The notes under the pieces: generated by a model | What the model was told of the DNA's origin: nothing | The model's input: the letters and a program-made list of their open reading frames with translations, nothing else | Database searches by the model: none | Made by a program: the position numbers and the translations under genes | From: Lentimicrobiaceae bacterium | Lineage (GTDB): Bacteria; Bacteroidota; Bacteroidia; Bacteroidales; WCHB1-69 | Assembly: GCA_009787485.1 (NCBI GenBank) | Contig: WQWP01000039.1 | Location: forward strand, 1-17,568 | Length of the DNA stretch: 17,568 bases | Reading direction: 5' to 3' | Part shown: positions 5,375-12,816 of the stretch, piece after piece | Layout: the number at the start of each line of letters is the position of its first letter | Numbering within the stretch: position 1 is the stretch's first letter

Positions 5375-7564
5375 ATGGTAGAAATAATAAAATTTATCGC
5401 CAAAGGCTTTTATCGCGAAGCCTTTATCGCGAAGCCTTTATCGCCGAAGGCCTTTATCGCGAAGCCTTTATCGCCGAAGGCCTTTATCGCGAAGCCTTTA
5501 TCGCCGAAGGCCTTTATCGCGAAGCCTTTATCGCCGAAGGCCTTTATCGCGAAGCCTTTTATCATTGTCCTGTTGCTCGCCATATCGCAAATAAACGCAC
5601 AAACCATCCCCGAAAGAATTTTACAGTACGAGCAAGAGATTTCTGAAGGAAAAGTGGATGAAATAAAAATGTTAAAGAATTACATTGATTTGATAACGTT
5701 TTACAGTCATATAGATATTGCAAAGACCCATCTTTATTTTCGTGAAGCTATCGCATATTCACAAGAAAAAAAACAATTAGATTGGGAGTCAGCTTATTGG
5801 AGGCGGTTGGCGCAAGTTTATTATGAACTGGGAAAAATAGACTCTTCTTATTATTGTATTGACAAAGCCATTACACTTGTTGAGGACAAAGGGTATGATT
5901 ATGAGCAATGTGCAAATTATCAAACACAAGGGGTCGCTTTTTTTATGGGACAAGAGTATGAAAAATCTTTGAATGCCTATCTGAAAGCCTTGGAATTAAA
6001 CAATAAAGACAAAGCCCAAAAAATCGCAATGCATGAAAATGTGCACAACAACCTCGGGATTGAGGCTTCCATCTATAGACATATTTCAAGGATTTACAGC
6101 AAGCTACTCAATTACGACAATGCCATTGATTACCTGCTTCGCGCCAAAAAAATAATGGATGATAATCCAACGGATAGAATCGCACTCGTATTGCTTGAGA
6201 TAGAAACACTTGGAGAACTTGCCGATCTATATATGACAACGAGACAACCCGAAAAAGCTTTGCCTTTGCTGAAAAAATGTTACGAGTTGGCTGTTGCCAA
6301 AGAATTTTTGCCTGAAATGGTGTTTGGATTATGCCGCTTATCAAATTTTTACTGCTCTGAACGCCAAGACTTCAAGCAAGCGCTTGCCTTTAGCAAGGAA
6401 GCATTACAAATTGCTGAAAAAACAGAAATGCCTTATCTTATCAGTAACGCCGAAAGGAATATGATGAAAGTCTATTTTGGCTTAAAAGACTATCAATCAG
6501 CATGTCGTTATGCCGAACGGGCGCTATCGAAAGCCGAAGAAGGAGATTGGGATCATTTGCAAGACCTATATGGGCATTTAATCATGATACATGCTTTATT
6601 AGGCAATGTGAGTCAGTCGGAACTCTATTTGACAAAATATAACGAGATTACAGCGAATTTATCCGATAAAAATTTGCATAACTCGCTTCAGGAAATGGAA
6701 GTAAAATACGATGTGCAGCAAAAACAATTTAAAATAGAGCGTCAACAAACAGAAATAAAACAATATAGAACCCAACAATTTATTTTCATCGGAGGAATAA
6801 GTGCAGCGGGATTGCTGCTTGCCTTGCTCGTGGTTATTGTCATTATGCGCTCCCGCCGCAACAGAGCGCTCGCTGAAATGAACGCTATTAAGGATAAGTT
6901 TTTCAGCATCATCTCACACGATTTGAAAAATCCCGCCCTTGCGCAACGGGAGGCTTTGCAACTGTTATCGGAAAATGCCCCTCAATGGGATATCCACACA
7001 ATATCCAACTATCACCGCCAACTACTCAAATCTGCCAACGGATTGGTTGACTTGCTTAGCAACCTTCTTAATTGGGCGCAAATACAAACAGGACGGGAGA
7101 ATTACCATCCCTTGTCGTTTAACCTTGTTACTGCCCTGCAACCCGACCTTGAAGTTGTCAAAAACTTAGCCACGCGAAAAGAGATTACATTCGAGGCGCT
7201 GATGCCCCAAACACTCATTATTACTGGTGATGAAAATATGCTCTTAACCGTTGTGCGCAACCTGCTTACCAATGCGGTAAAATTTACGATGGCAGGCGGC
7301 AATGTATTGTTGAACATTAACCAATGCAGTGATAAATACATCATTTCGGTTACCGATACCGGAATTGGGATGCTGCCCGAACAAATACAAAATCTTTTCC
7401 GCATAGACCGCCAATGGTCAAGTTCCGGTACCGCCGGCGAACATGGTACCGGATTGGGGTTAGTAGTTTGCAAAGAAATGATTGAAAAACATGGAAGCAA
7501 ACTGTATATTGAAAGCGAAGTGGGAAAAGGTAGCCGGTTTTGGTTCGAGTTAGGCAGGAGTTAA
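5375..7564 (+). CDS. TPR-containing sensor histidine kinase (HisKA + HATPase_c)
   Basis: 729 residues from the ATG at 5375; the frame stays open further upstream to an ATG at 5237, but that overlaps the four-helix-bundle gene in another frame. Residues 1-60 are dominated by a tandem decapeptide AFIAKPLSPK from the repeat array. A signal-peptide-like core follows (FIIVLLLAIS, 62-71, then INAQ). TPR-like helices fill about 80-440 (sensor region, probably periplasmic), then a coiled coil, one membrane helix (469-491) and the kinase core: H-box FFSIISHDLKNP with phospho-histidine H515, N-box NLLTN (N629, N633), G1 DTGIG (D661) and G2 GTGLGL (691-696). All catalytic motifs are intact and there is no fused receiver, so it probably phosphorylates the regulator at 4219-4866. 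The stimulus is unknown. No ATG lies between the array and the hydrophobic core, so the odd leader is probably translated. Confidence 0.9.
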   Translation: MVEIIKFIAKGFYREAFIAKPLSPKAFIAKPLSPKAFIAKPLSPKAFIAKPLSPKAFIAKPFIIVLLLAISQINAQTIPERILQYEQEISEGKVDEIKMLKNYIDLITFYSHIDIAKTHLYFREAIAYSQEKKQLDWESAYWRRLAQVYYELGKIDSSYYCIDKAITLVEDKGYDYEQCANYQTQGVAFFMGQEYEKSLNAYLKALELNNKDKAQKIAMHENVHNNLGIEASIYRHISRIYSKLLNYDNAIDYLLRAKKIMDDNPTDRIALVLLEIETLGELADLYMTTRQPEKALPLLKKCYELAVAKEFLPEMVFGLCRLSNFYCSERQDFKQALAFSKEALQIAEKTEMPYLISNAERNMMKVYFGLKDYQSACRYAERALSKAEEGDWDHLQDLYGHLIMIHALLGNVSQSELYLTKYNEITANLSDKNLHNSLQEMEVKYDVQQKQFKIERQQTEIKQYRTQQFIFIGGISAAGLLLALLVVIVIMRSRRNRALAEMNAIKDKFFSIISHDLKNPALAQREALQLLSENAPQWDIHTISNYHRQLLKSANGLVDLLSNLLNWAQIQTGRENYHPLSFNLVTALQPDLEVVKNLATRKEITFEALMPQTLIITGDENMLLTVVRNLLTNAVKFTMAGGNVLLNINQCSDKYIISVTDTGIGMLPEQIQNLFRIDRQWSSSGTAGEHGTGLGLVVCKEMIEKHGSKLYIESEVGKGSRFWFELGRS
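5393..5559. repeat. 30-bp tandem repeat, four full units plus partial ones (right array)
   Basis: Identical 30-bp units at 5421, 5451, 5481 and 5511, a partial one at 5541-5559 and a degenerate lead-in from 5393. Each unit is two related halves, cctttatcgcgaag and cctttatcgccgaagg. It is in frame with the kinase and encodes AFIAKPLSPK repeats. In inverted orientation its halves match the left array at 4861-4997. Confidence 0.92.
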
Positions 7565-7587
7565 TTTTTTAAATAAGAATTTTCTCA

Positions 7588-9312
7588 TCATCGTTTTACA
7601 ATCTTAATCATCTCAACAGAGTTATTGGACGTTACCCGAAGAAAGTAAATTCCGGGGTTAAGATGAGAAATATTGATGAGATGGGGAGAGGATGAGGTGA
7701 GGAGAAGGTGGAATGATGTTTTTTTACCATAAACATCAAAAATTTCAATATTTGTTATTGTGGAGAAGGGGCACGCCCCGCCTCTACCATGTTCAATAAA
7801 TAATTCTCCTGTAGTTGGGTTCGGATAAACTGTAAAAGAGGAGATTTTTTGTTCCGGTATATCATTTCCATGCTCTGCATAAATTTTGTAATAGTTTGGA
7901 ATTCCGTAGCCCATTCTGTCATTTGGATTGTGATAGAGATGGCTGTATTCTCTAATCAATTGCATGAGTTCTAATGAAGAATATTGAGGGAGCGCTTGCC
8001 ATAAACATGCCGACAAGCCTGCAATTACGGGACTTGAAAAGCTGGTGCCGTTGCCTTGAAGCCTGTCTCCATAAGAATTGATGATCCAGGTGTTCCATCC
8101 TACCGAAGTTACATCAGGTTTTGTACGTCCGTCGGCAGAGGGTCCGTAGGATGAGAAACCTGCTATCGCACCATCTTTATTCATGGCGCCCACAGCCAAA
8201 ATATCGAAAGCATCTGCAGGGCGGCCAATAAAGCGCCAGTCGTTGTTTCCGCTGTTTCCGGCGCTGTTTACCACAATCACGCCTTTTTGTGCTAAAATAG
8301 AAGCGGCCCGGGAAATGATACTTGCCGTACCGTTATTGTCATCAGGGGTGTAAATATTTTGCCACTCATAATCAAAATCGGTATAGCCCAATGAAGAATT
8401 GATTACATCGGCGCCTAAACTGTCGGCAATTTCTGCTGCCTGCGTCCAAAAATCTTCTTCCACCAATTGCTCATCCCAAGGGTATTCCGAGCGGATAAAA
8501 AAGTAGTTGGCTTGAGGCGCTGTGCCAACGAAGTACCCATCCATTGCGCTTGCCATGATGGAAGTTACCATTGTGCCGTGGTCATGTCCTATATATACAT
8601 CATTCATTTGAGGCGCTAAATCTCGTGTTCCCCAAATTTGCCCATTGTCATATAAATATTTAAACTGAGAAAGTGTATTGAAATTATTCCATCCGGCATC
8701 AAATACGCAAATCAACATATCCTCTCCGCAAAAACCGGCTTTATGCAAGGCGTGTCCTTCATGCACGCGTATTTGCTCCAGCGGCGGCCCATAGTTATAA
8801 TCGCAGGAAGACGCATATATCACAGCATTGGAGGTCTGTTTATGGATGGGCGTTTCAACACTCTTAGGTATTTGATAAGTTGCTACCGGTAGTACATCTG
8901 TCACAAAACTAAACTTTTGCAATTCTTCAACAAGAGCTTCCCAATTGGAAACTTCGGGACAGTGAAGCACCACCGAATTATTCCATTTTGAGGTAGCGAT
9001 AATATAAGTTGGCGTATTTATTAGCGCTTGAACGATTGTAATATATTGCTGATTTACAGGCAAATCCTGTTCTGTAATCGAAATATCAAACCGTTCGCGC
9101 TTAACAATGGCGCGGGAAGACAGAAACTCCTCAGGGCGATCTATGGAATAGGAAGAATCGTTTTTATCGGAGAAAGTAATGCGGAAACAGTTGGGGTTTT
9201 GTGCGGAAACAGGCGAAGAAAACAGAAAGCCAAAGACAGCAACTACAAAGAAAATCTTATTTTTACAAGTAGCCTTAGTCGCAAAAAGTAGGGAAAAATG
9301 TTTTTGTTTCAT
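7588..9312 (-). CDS. S8 (subtilisin-like) serine protease with T9SS C-terminal sorting domain
   Basis: 574 residues. A signal peptide ends near SSPVSAQ (32-38) after an n-region longer than usual. The N-terminal region with EEFLSSRAIVKRERFDI and DLPVNQQYI is typical of the pro-region of Bacteroidota T9SS-linked subtilases. The catalytic triad is visible: D205 (CVFDAG), H245 (GHDHGTMV) and S424 (GNGTSFSSPVIAG), with oxyanion N353 (NSAGNSG). The C-terminus from about 490 (FTVYPNPTTGELFIEHG ... IEIFDVYGK ... LNPGIYFLRV) is the Por secretion sorting domain (TIGR04183), so the protein should cross the outer membrane by the T9SS. The sorting domain contains a GC-rich insert (GRGGACPFST, 510-519). 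It starts 45 bp after hydE and converges on the kinase with a 23-bp gap and no clear terminator. Confidence 0.93.
   Translation of the reverse strand: MKQKHFSLLFATKATCKNKIFFVVAVFGFLFSSPVSAQNPNCFRITFSDKNDSSYSIDRPEEFLSSRAIVKRERFDISITEQDLPVNQQYITIVQALINTPTYIIATSKWNNSVVLHCPEVSNWEALVEELQKFSFVTDVLPVATYQIPKSVETPIHKQTSNAVIYASSCDYNYGPPLEQIRVHEGHALHKAGFCGEDMLICVFDAGWNNFNTLSQFKYLYDNGQIWGTRDLAPQMNDVYIGHDHGTMVTSIMASAMDGYFVGTAPQANYFFIRSEYPWDEQLVEEDFWTQAAEIADSLGADVINSSLGYTDFDYEWQNIYTPDDNNGTASIISRAASILAQKGVIVVNSAGNSGNNDWRFIGRPADAFDILAVGAMNKDGAIAGFSSYGPSADGRTKPDVTSVGWNTWIINSYGDRLQGNGTSFSSPVIAGLSACLWQALPQYSSLELMQLIREYSHLYHNPNDRMGYGIPNYYKIYAEHGNDIPEQKISSFTVYPNPTTGELFIEHGRGGACPFSTITNIEIFDVYGKKTSFHLLLTSSSPHLINISHLNPGIYFLRVTSNNSVEMIKIVKR
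7768..7788. repeat. Short GC-rich palindromic insert within the sorting-domain coding region
   Basis: ggggcacgcccc (7768-7779) is an inverted repeat GGGGC/GCCCC around two bases, followed by gcctctacc. It is much richer in G+C than its surroundings and encodes RGGACPF between the conserved GELFIEHG and IEIFDVYG strands of the sorting domain. It looks like a small dispersed palindromic repeat inserted in frame; no second copy is present in the window. Confidence 0.35.
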
Positions 9313-9357
9313 AATGAAAATGTTTTATTGATATTTGAATTTGAAATAGATTAACCT

Positions 9358-10398
9358 CTAATTAAAATAATCCCCACGTTCATGTACTAACTTATAACCA
9401 ACAGCAGCCAAGCTTTCACCCAATTTCTTCACTCCTTCTGCCGCCTCTAATCCGGTAGCTATTTTATTGTTATACAGCATATATTGTTTTCTTACCTCTA
9501 TCGGCGACAAATTAGGCATCACCACATTAGCGCCTGCCAATACTGCTTTTTCGCGCCCTTGCGAATTGAGCGTGCCTAGCGCAGTGGTAGCAGGAAGCAA
9601 AACCTTAGGCAATAAAAGACGGGAAAGCGACAACAGAAATAGCGTGAGTTCCACATTTCCTGCAGAAAAATTTGCAAAAGCCGTATCTTTATGTGGAATA
9701 AACGGACCAATTCCCAACATTTCCGGTTTAAAATCGGCAATAAATAGCATATCTTCCGCTAAATTTTCAATGGTTTGAAAAGGAGATCCTACCATAAAAC
9801 CGGTACCTGTTTGAAATCCGATACGTTTTAAATCATACAAGCATTGTTTGCGCGGAAGAGCCAATAAGTTTTTGGGATGCAATTGGCTATAGTGTTCCGG
9901 ATTTGCTGTTTCGTGGCGCGACAAATAGCGGTCGGCGCCGGCATTTCTAAACGCCAAATAAGAAGCATAACTTCTTTCGCCAAAAGATAAGGTGAGCGCA
10001 CTGTCGGGATGTTTTTCTTTGATAGCAGTAATGATGTCCAATAATTTCTCATCGGTGAAATAAGGATCTTCGCCGCCTTGTAGTACAAATGTTCTGAATC
10101 CCAAATCATTACCAATTTTGCAACAGGTTAAAATTTCCTCTTTGGTTAATCTGTATCGTGTGGCTTTTTTGTTTCCGGCGCGAATGCCGCAATAGAAACA
10201 GTTGTTTTTACAATAATTGGTAAACTCAATCAATCCGCGGGCAAACACTTTGTTCCCAAAATGTTGCAAGGAAACCTGTCGTGCTTTTTCGCCGGCATAT
10301 TCCATGAGCTCAGGATTTCTTTCCGAAAGCAAAAACATCCATTCTTCTTTTTGAAGAACGGATGCTTGTAAAAGCTTATCAATAAGAAGTTTTTCCAC
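9358..10398 (-). CDS. hydE: [FeFe] hydrogenase H-cluster radical SAM maturase HydE
   Basis: 346 residues, the usual length for HydE. The radical SAM cluster motif CxxxCxxC is C63-C67-C70 within FTNYCKNNCFYCGIR, whose flanks match HydE rather than BioB. Other family marks are LQGGEDP (106-112), RHETA (161-165) and the TGTGFMVGSPFQT region. HydE works with HydF and HydG to build the diiron subcluster of [FeFe] hydrogenase in the cytoplasm; it acts on a cysteine-ligated iron precursor. Neither hydF, hydG nor a hydrogenase gene is in the window. The start is a GTG at 10398-10396, directly abutting the TAA of the upstream lipoprotein gene (10401-10399), which suggests translational coupling. The nearest alternative ATG is at residue 21, inside conserved sequence. 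The related PylB group is a less likely identity. Confidence 0.87.
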   Translation of the reverse strand: MEKLLIDKLLQASVLQKEEWMFLLSERNPELMEYAGEKARQVSLQHFGNKVFARGLIEFTNYCKNNCFYCGIRAGNKKATRYRLTKEEILTCCKIGNDLGFRTFVLQGGEDPYFTDEKLLDIITAIKEKHPDSALTLSFGERSYASYLAFRNAGADRYLSRHETANPEHYSQLHPKNLLALPRKQCLYDLKRIGFQTGTGFMVGSPFQTIENLAEDMLFIADFKPEMLGIGPFIPHKDTAFANFSAGNVELTLFLLSLSRLLLPKVLLPATTALGTLNSQGREKAVLAGANVVMPNLSPIEVRKQYMLYNNKIATGLEAAEGVKKLGESLAAVGYKLVHERGDYFN

Positions 10399-12234
10399 TT
10401 ATTTTAACAAAGTTTGGAAATTAGGGTTATTTCTAAATCTCTTAAATTCGGCATCTGTTTTGGCTTCAGCTTTATATCTGTTATCCAATTCGATAGCTCT
10501 TCGAAGGCTGCCGAGCACACCCTCCTCATAATTTTGACGTGCGCTGATAATCGCAACTAAATAAAATGCTTTGGCATCTTTAGGTTGAACACAATCAATA
10601 GTAGCTTTGGCAGCGGCATAATCTCTGTTCAAAAGTTGTGCTAATGCTACGTTGTAGTCGCAGCTGCGGTTGCCCATAGCTTGTATAGCGCCAGTAAAAT
10701 CACCATCTAAAATTTTGAAAAGCCCCAAGTTATAATCTTGTTTTACAGGCTCTACTTGTGCTTTTTGCGATGCTTCAAATGCTTTTTTAGCTTCGTCTTT
10801 CTTACCTTCCAAGAAATATAAGATCCCCGAGTTGTTGAGTATAATGCCGTTGCTTGGAGAGATGGCAGCGGCTTTATCCAAGAAACTTTGCGCAGCGTCA
10901 AGTCTTGCATTATCTGCTGTTTGCAAAAAATCATTAATGGCAAGAATCGCCAAATTGTTATAAGCTCTCCAATCGTTTTCCGATGTTGCGTCTTGTATAA
11001 CATTGGTAAAAATTCTTTCTTTCTCTTGTAAATTAGTTATTTTAGAAGCTGCAAACAATTTTTCGTTCACATTTAATATTGAAATGTCTGATACTACCAA
11101 TTCGAGAATTTCCTCGTCGGTGAAGTTATTTTTGTTGCGCACAATAGAGATTTCGGCGCGGCGCAGCGGCGGAAGAATTTGCTCGGCAATTTCAGTAAAG
11201 ATGTCCGTCATTTCTCTGATTTTCTGCTCTCTGTCGGCGGAACTTCTTTGCGAACGCACCACATTTAATATTTGGCTCTTTTCTTTAATATTCGATTTTT
11301 CTACGGCAACTTCAAAACCCGACCAGTCTTCCCCTTTTGCATTATACTCGAAGGTAATTTCCGGAATTTGCACATCTCTCAGTCTCAGTTTATTTCTCTT
11401 GGCATAATCTTTTCTCCATTCCTCCATTTGGTTGTTTAACCATTTTTTGCCTTGGTCGAAACGTTTTTCAGAAAGCCCTTGATTAAAAGACTCTTCTCCT
11501 TCAGGAGAAGCCCAACCCGAGATCACAATTTTTTGAATCTTTTTGTTGCCGTCAAGCGCGTTGAAAAGATAATTTTTAAGCTCGTTTAATGCTTGTTTTG
11601 CTTTTTCATCTTTATTTAATTTCAAGTTCCAGTTCAGGTTATGCATATTTACTTCAAAATAAATGATGCCGGTTTGTGTTTCAAACTCCGGTTTATAGCC
11701 ATGTGGCGCAAACAGGAGGTTTGTTCCGTTTCCGGCTTGGTCGCTCAAAGCAGGATTTATGCCAATGCGGGAGGAGGTGTTAGAGATACCTTCTCCGATT
11801 TTTTGCGGAAGATAAGTAAATTCTCTTTTTCCAACTCTTGCCGTTCCAATGCCGTAAATGCCTTGAGTAGCAAGTTCTTCTTTGAATGGGAAGTTTCCGG
11901 CAACGGTAAATGTACCTCCGGCTTTACGCGGTATTACCGTACCTTGTTCTTTCGATTTTTCGCCTACTAATTTAATAGCATTCATAATGGTTTTTTCGCT
12001 ACCATCAGCATTCATAAACACCGGCACCTGGAGGTCAACCGTTGCTTTTTTTTGCATAAAATTCGGAGGAACGGTGCCTTTCACCACATATTCCACTTTT
12101 CCTCCTTTGTTTTCCAAATCCGGGTTTTCAAGTTTTAAAGTAATTTGGTTGTTCGGGACCATCTTTCCTAATCCACAGCCACTCAAGATTAGCGCAACCA
12201 GCGCAATCATTGATAAAAAGGTAATTTTTTTCAT
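10399..12234 (-). CDS. TPR lipoprotein with OmpA-like domain
   Basis: 611 residues. A lipoprotein signal peptide ends in LILSGC with lipidated C20; the residues after it (GLGKM) lack the acidic surface-export signal of Bacteroidota, so the protein probably faces the periplasm. Residues 30-200 are beta-rich and not recognised. Residues about 225-365 resemble an OmpA-like peptidoglycan-binding fold: IQKIVISGWASPEGEE, then NQGLSEKRFDQGKKWLN, with an insertion before RRAEISIVR. Residues about 420-600 are TPR-like helices (AYNNLAILAI, ILNNSGILYFLEGKKDEAKK, YNLGLFKILDGDFTGAI). The combination suggests an envelope scaffold or assembly factor linking outer membrane and cell wall, but the exact role is unknown. 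Its stop abuts the hydE GTG; a TATTTTTG box lies upstream. Confidence 0.75.
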   Translation of the reverse strand: MKKITFLSMIALVALILSGCGLGKMVPNNQITLKLENPDLENKGGKVEYVVKGTVPPNFMQKKATVDLQVPVFMNADGSEKTIMNAIKLVGEKSKEQGTVIPRKAGGTFTVAGNFPFKEELATQGIYGIGTARVGKREFTYLPQKIGEGISNTSSRIGINPALSDQAGNGTNLLFAPHGYKPEFETQTGIIYFEVNMHNLNWNLKLNKDEKAKQALNELKNYLFNALDGNKKIQKIVISGWASPEGEESFNQGLSEKRFDQGKKWLNNQMEEWRKDYAKRNKLRLRDVQIPEITFEYNAKGEDWSGFEVAVEKSNIKEKSQILNVVRSQRSSADREQKIREMTDIFTEIAEQILPPLRRAEISIVRNKNNFTDEEILELVVSDISILNVNEKLFAASKITNLQEKERIFTNVIQDATSENDWRAYNNLAILAINDFLQTADNARLDAAQSFLDKAAAISPSNGIILNNSGILYFLEGKKDEAKKAFEASQKAQVEPVKQDYNLGLFKILDGDFTGAIQAMGNRSCDYNVALAQLLNRDYAAAKATIDCVQPKDAKAFYLVAIISARQNYEEGVLGSLRRAIELDNRYKAEAKTDAEFKRFRNNPNFQTLLK

Positions 12235-12283
12235 GTTTTTTGTATTAATTTTAATGGTTAAATAATCTTTTTTTCAACGCTTG

Positions 12284-12291
12284 CAAAAATA
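12284..12291 (-). promoter_or_regulatory. Candidate -7 box of the lipoprotein-hydE transcript
   Basis: On the minus strand TATTTTTG (12291-12284) matches TAnnTTTG exactly, 49 bp before the ATG at 12234, in the 87-bp gap behind the SPOR-domain gene. No good -33 TTG is seen. Confidence 0.4.
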
Positions 12292-12321
12292 AGAAATTAT
12301 ATTAATACCCAGAATTTAGCG

Positions 12322-12711
12322 TTATTTAAAATCAATCTGATCCTTCAACACAAACGCCCCCGGAAAAAACAGGGCAATATCTTGCAAGGCTTTATAGGCT
12401 TCCAGTTTTGTACGAAAATTACCCACTCTTAATCTGAAATTAGGTTGCTCAAAAGAAATAGAATAAGGAATATTCGGAAATTGTTGGCTAAATTGTTCTG
12501 CTGCATTTTCAATCAAATTTCTGGAATTTACGCCTGCAAATGAAGTGATTTGGATGCGAAATCCATCAATTTTTTTAATTTTTTTCCAGGCGTCCAAATA
12601 TTGTTGCTCTACATAGTTAATTCCTTTTTCCATATTATAGGAAACATTTTTTTGCGCATATAATAAAGCTATCGGAAAGATAAAGAGAATAAAAAAGATG
12701 CTTCGTTTCAT
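12322..12711 (-). CDS. Small exported SPOR-domain protein
   Basis: 129 residues. Signal peptide MKRSIFFILFIFPIALLYAQ with cleavage near YAQ-K. Residues about 50-125 fit a SPOR domain (PF05036): first strand GFRIQITSFAG, a helix with AAEQFSQQFPN, then the second strand pair FRLRVGNFRTKLEAYKALQDI. SPOR domains bind denuded glycan strands of peptidoglycan, often at division sites. Here the domain is almost the whole mature protein, as in many small Bacteroidota SPOR proteins. It is divergent from mreB with a 105-bp gap, which fits a shared role in wall metabolism, though that is inference. Confidence 0.8.
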   Translation of the reverse strand: MKRSIFFILFIFPIALLYAQKNVSYNMEKGINYVEQQYLDAWKKIKKIDGFRIQITSFAGVNSRNLIENAAEQFSQQFPNIPYSISFEQPNFRLRVGNFRTKLEAYKALQDIALFFPGAFVLKDQIDFK

Positions 12712-12771
12712 ACTCGGAATTTATGCGCGAAAATAAAAAAAATAAATCATACGATTAACCGCTTATTTTTC

Positions 12772-12779
12772 TATTTTTG
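12772..12779 (+). promoter_or_regulatory. Candidate -7 box of mreB
   Basis: TATTTTTG, an exact TAnnTTTG match, 37 bp before the mreB ATG. The same octamer precedes the response regulator and the lipoprotein gene. No convincing -33 element. Confidence 0.4.
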
Positions 12780-12816
12780 CTCGCTTAATATAAAACCTCC
12801 AAATGATAAAATATTT

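Noticed and set aside
4861..5559. The repeat arrays as a CRISPR
   Set aside because: Units are contiguous with no unique spacers of constant length, and no cas genes are nearby.
4861..5559. A diversity-generating retroelement, because the IVP family is related to Avd
   Set aside because: No reverse transcriptase and no template/variable repeat pair with adenine-specific differences are present in the window; the related GLUG modules differ by ordinary substitutions at all bases.
7565..7587. A terminator between the convergent kinase and protease genes
   Set aside because: The 23-bp gap is AT-rich with no stem that could form a credible hairpin.
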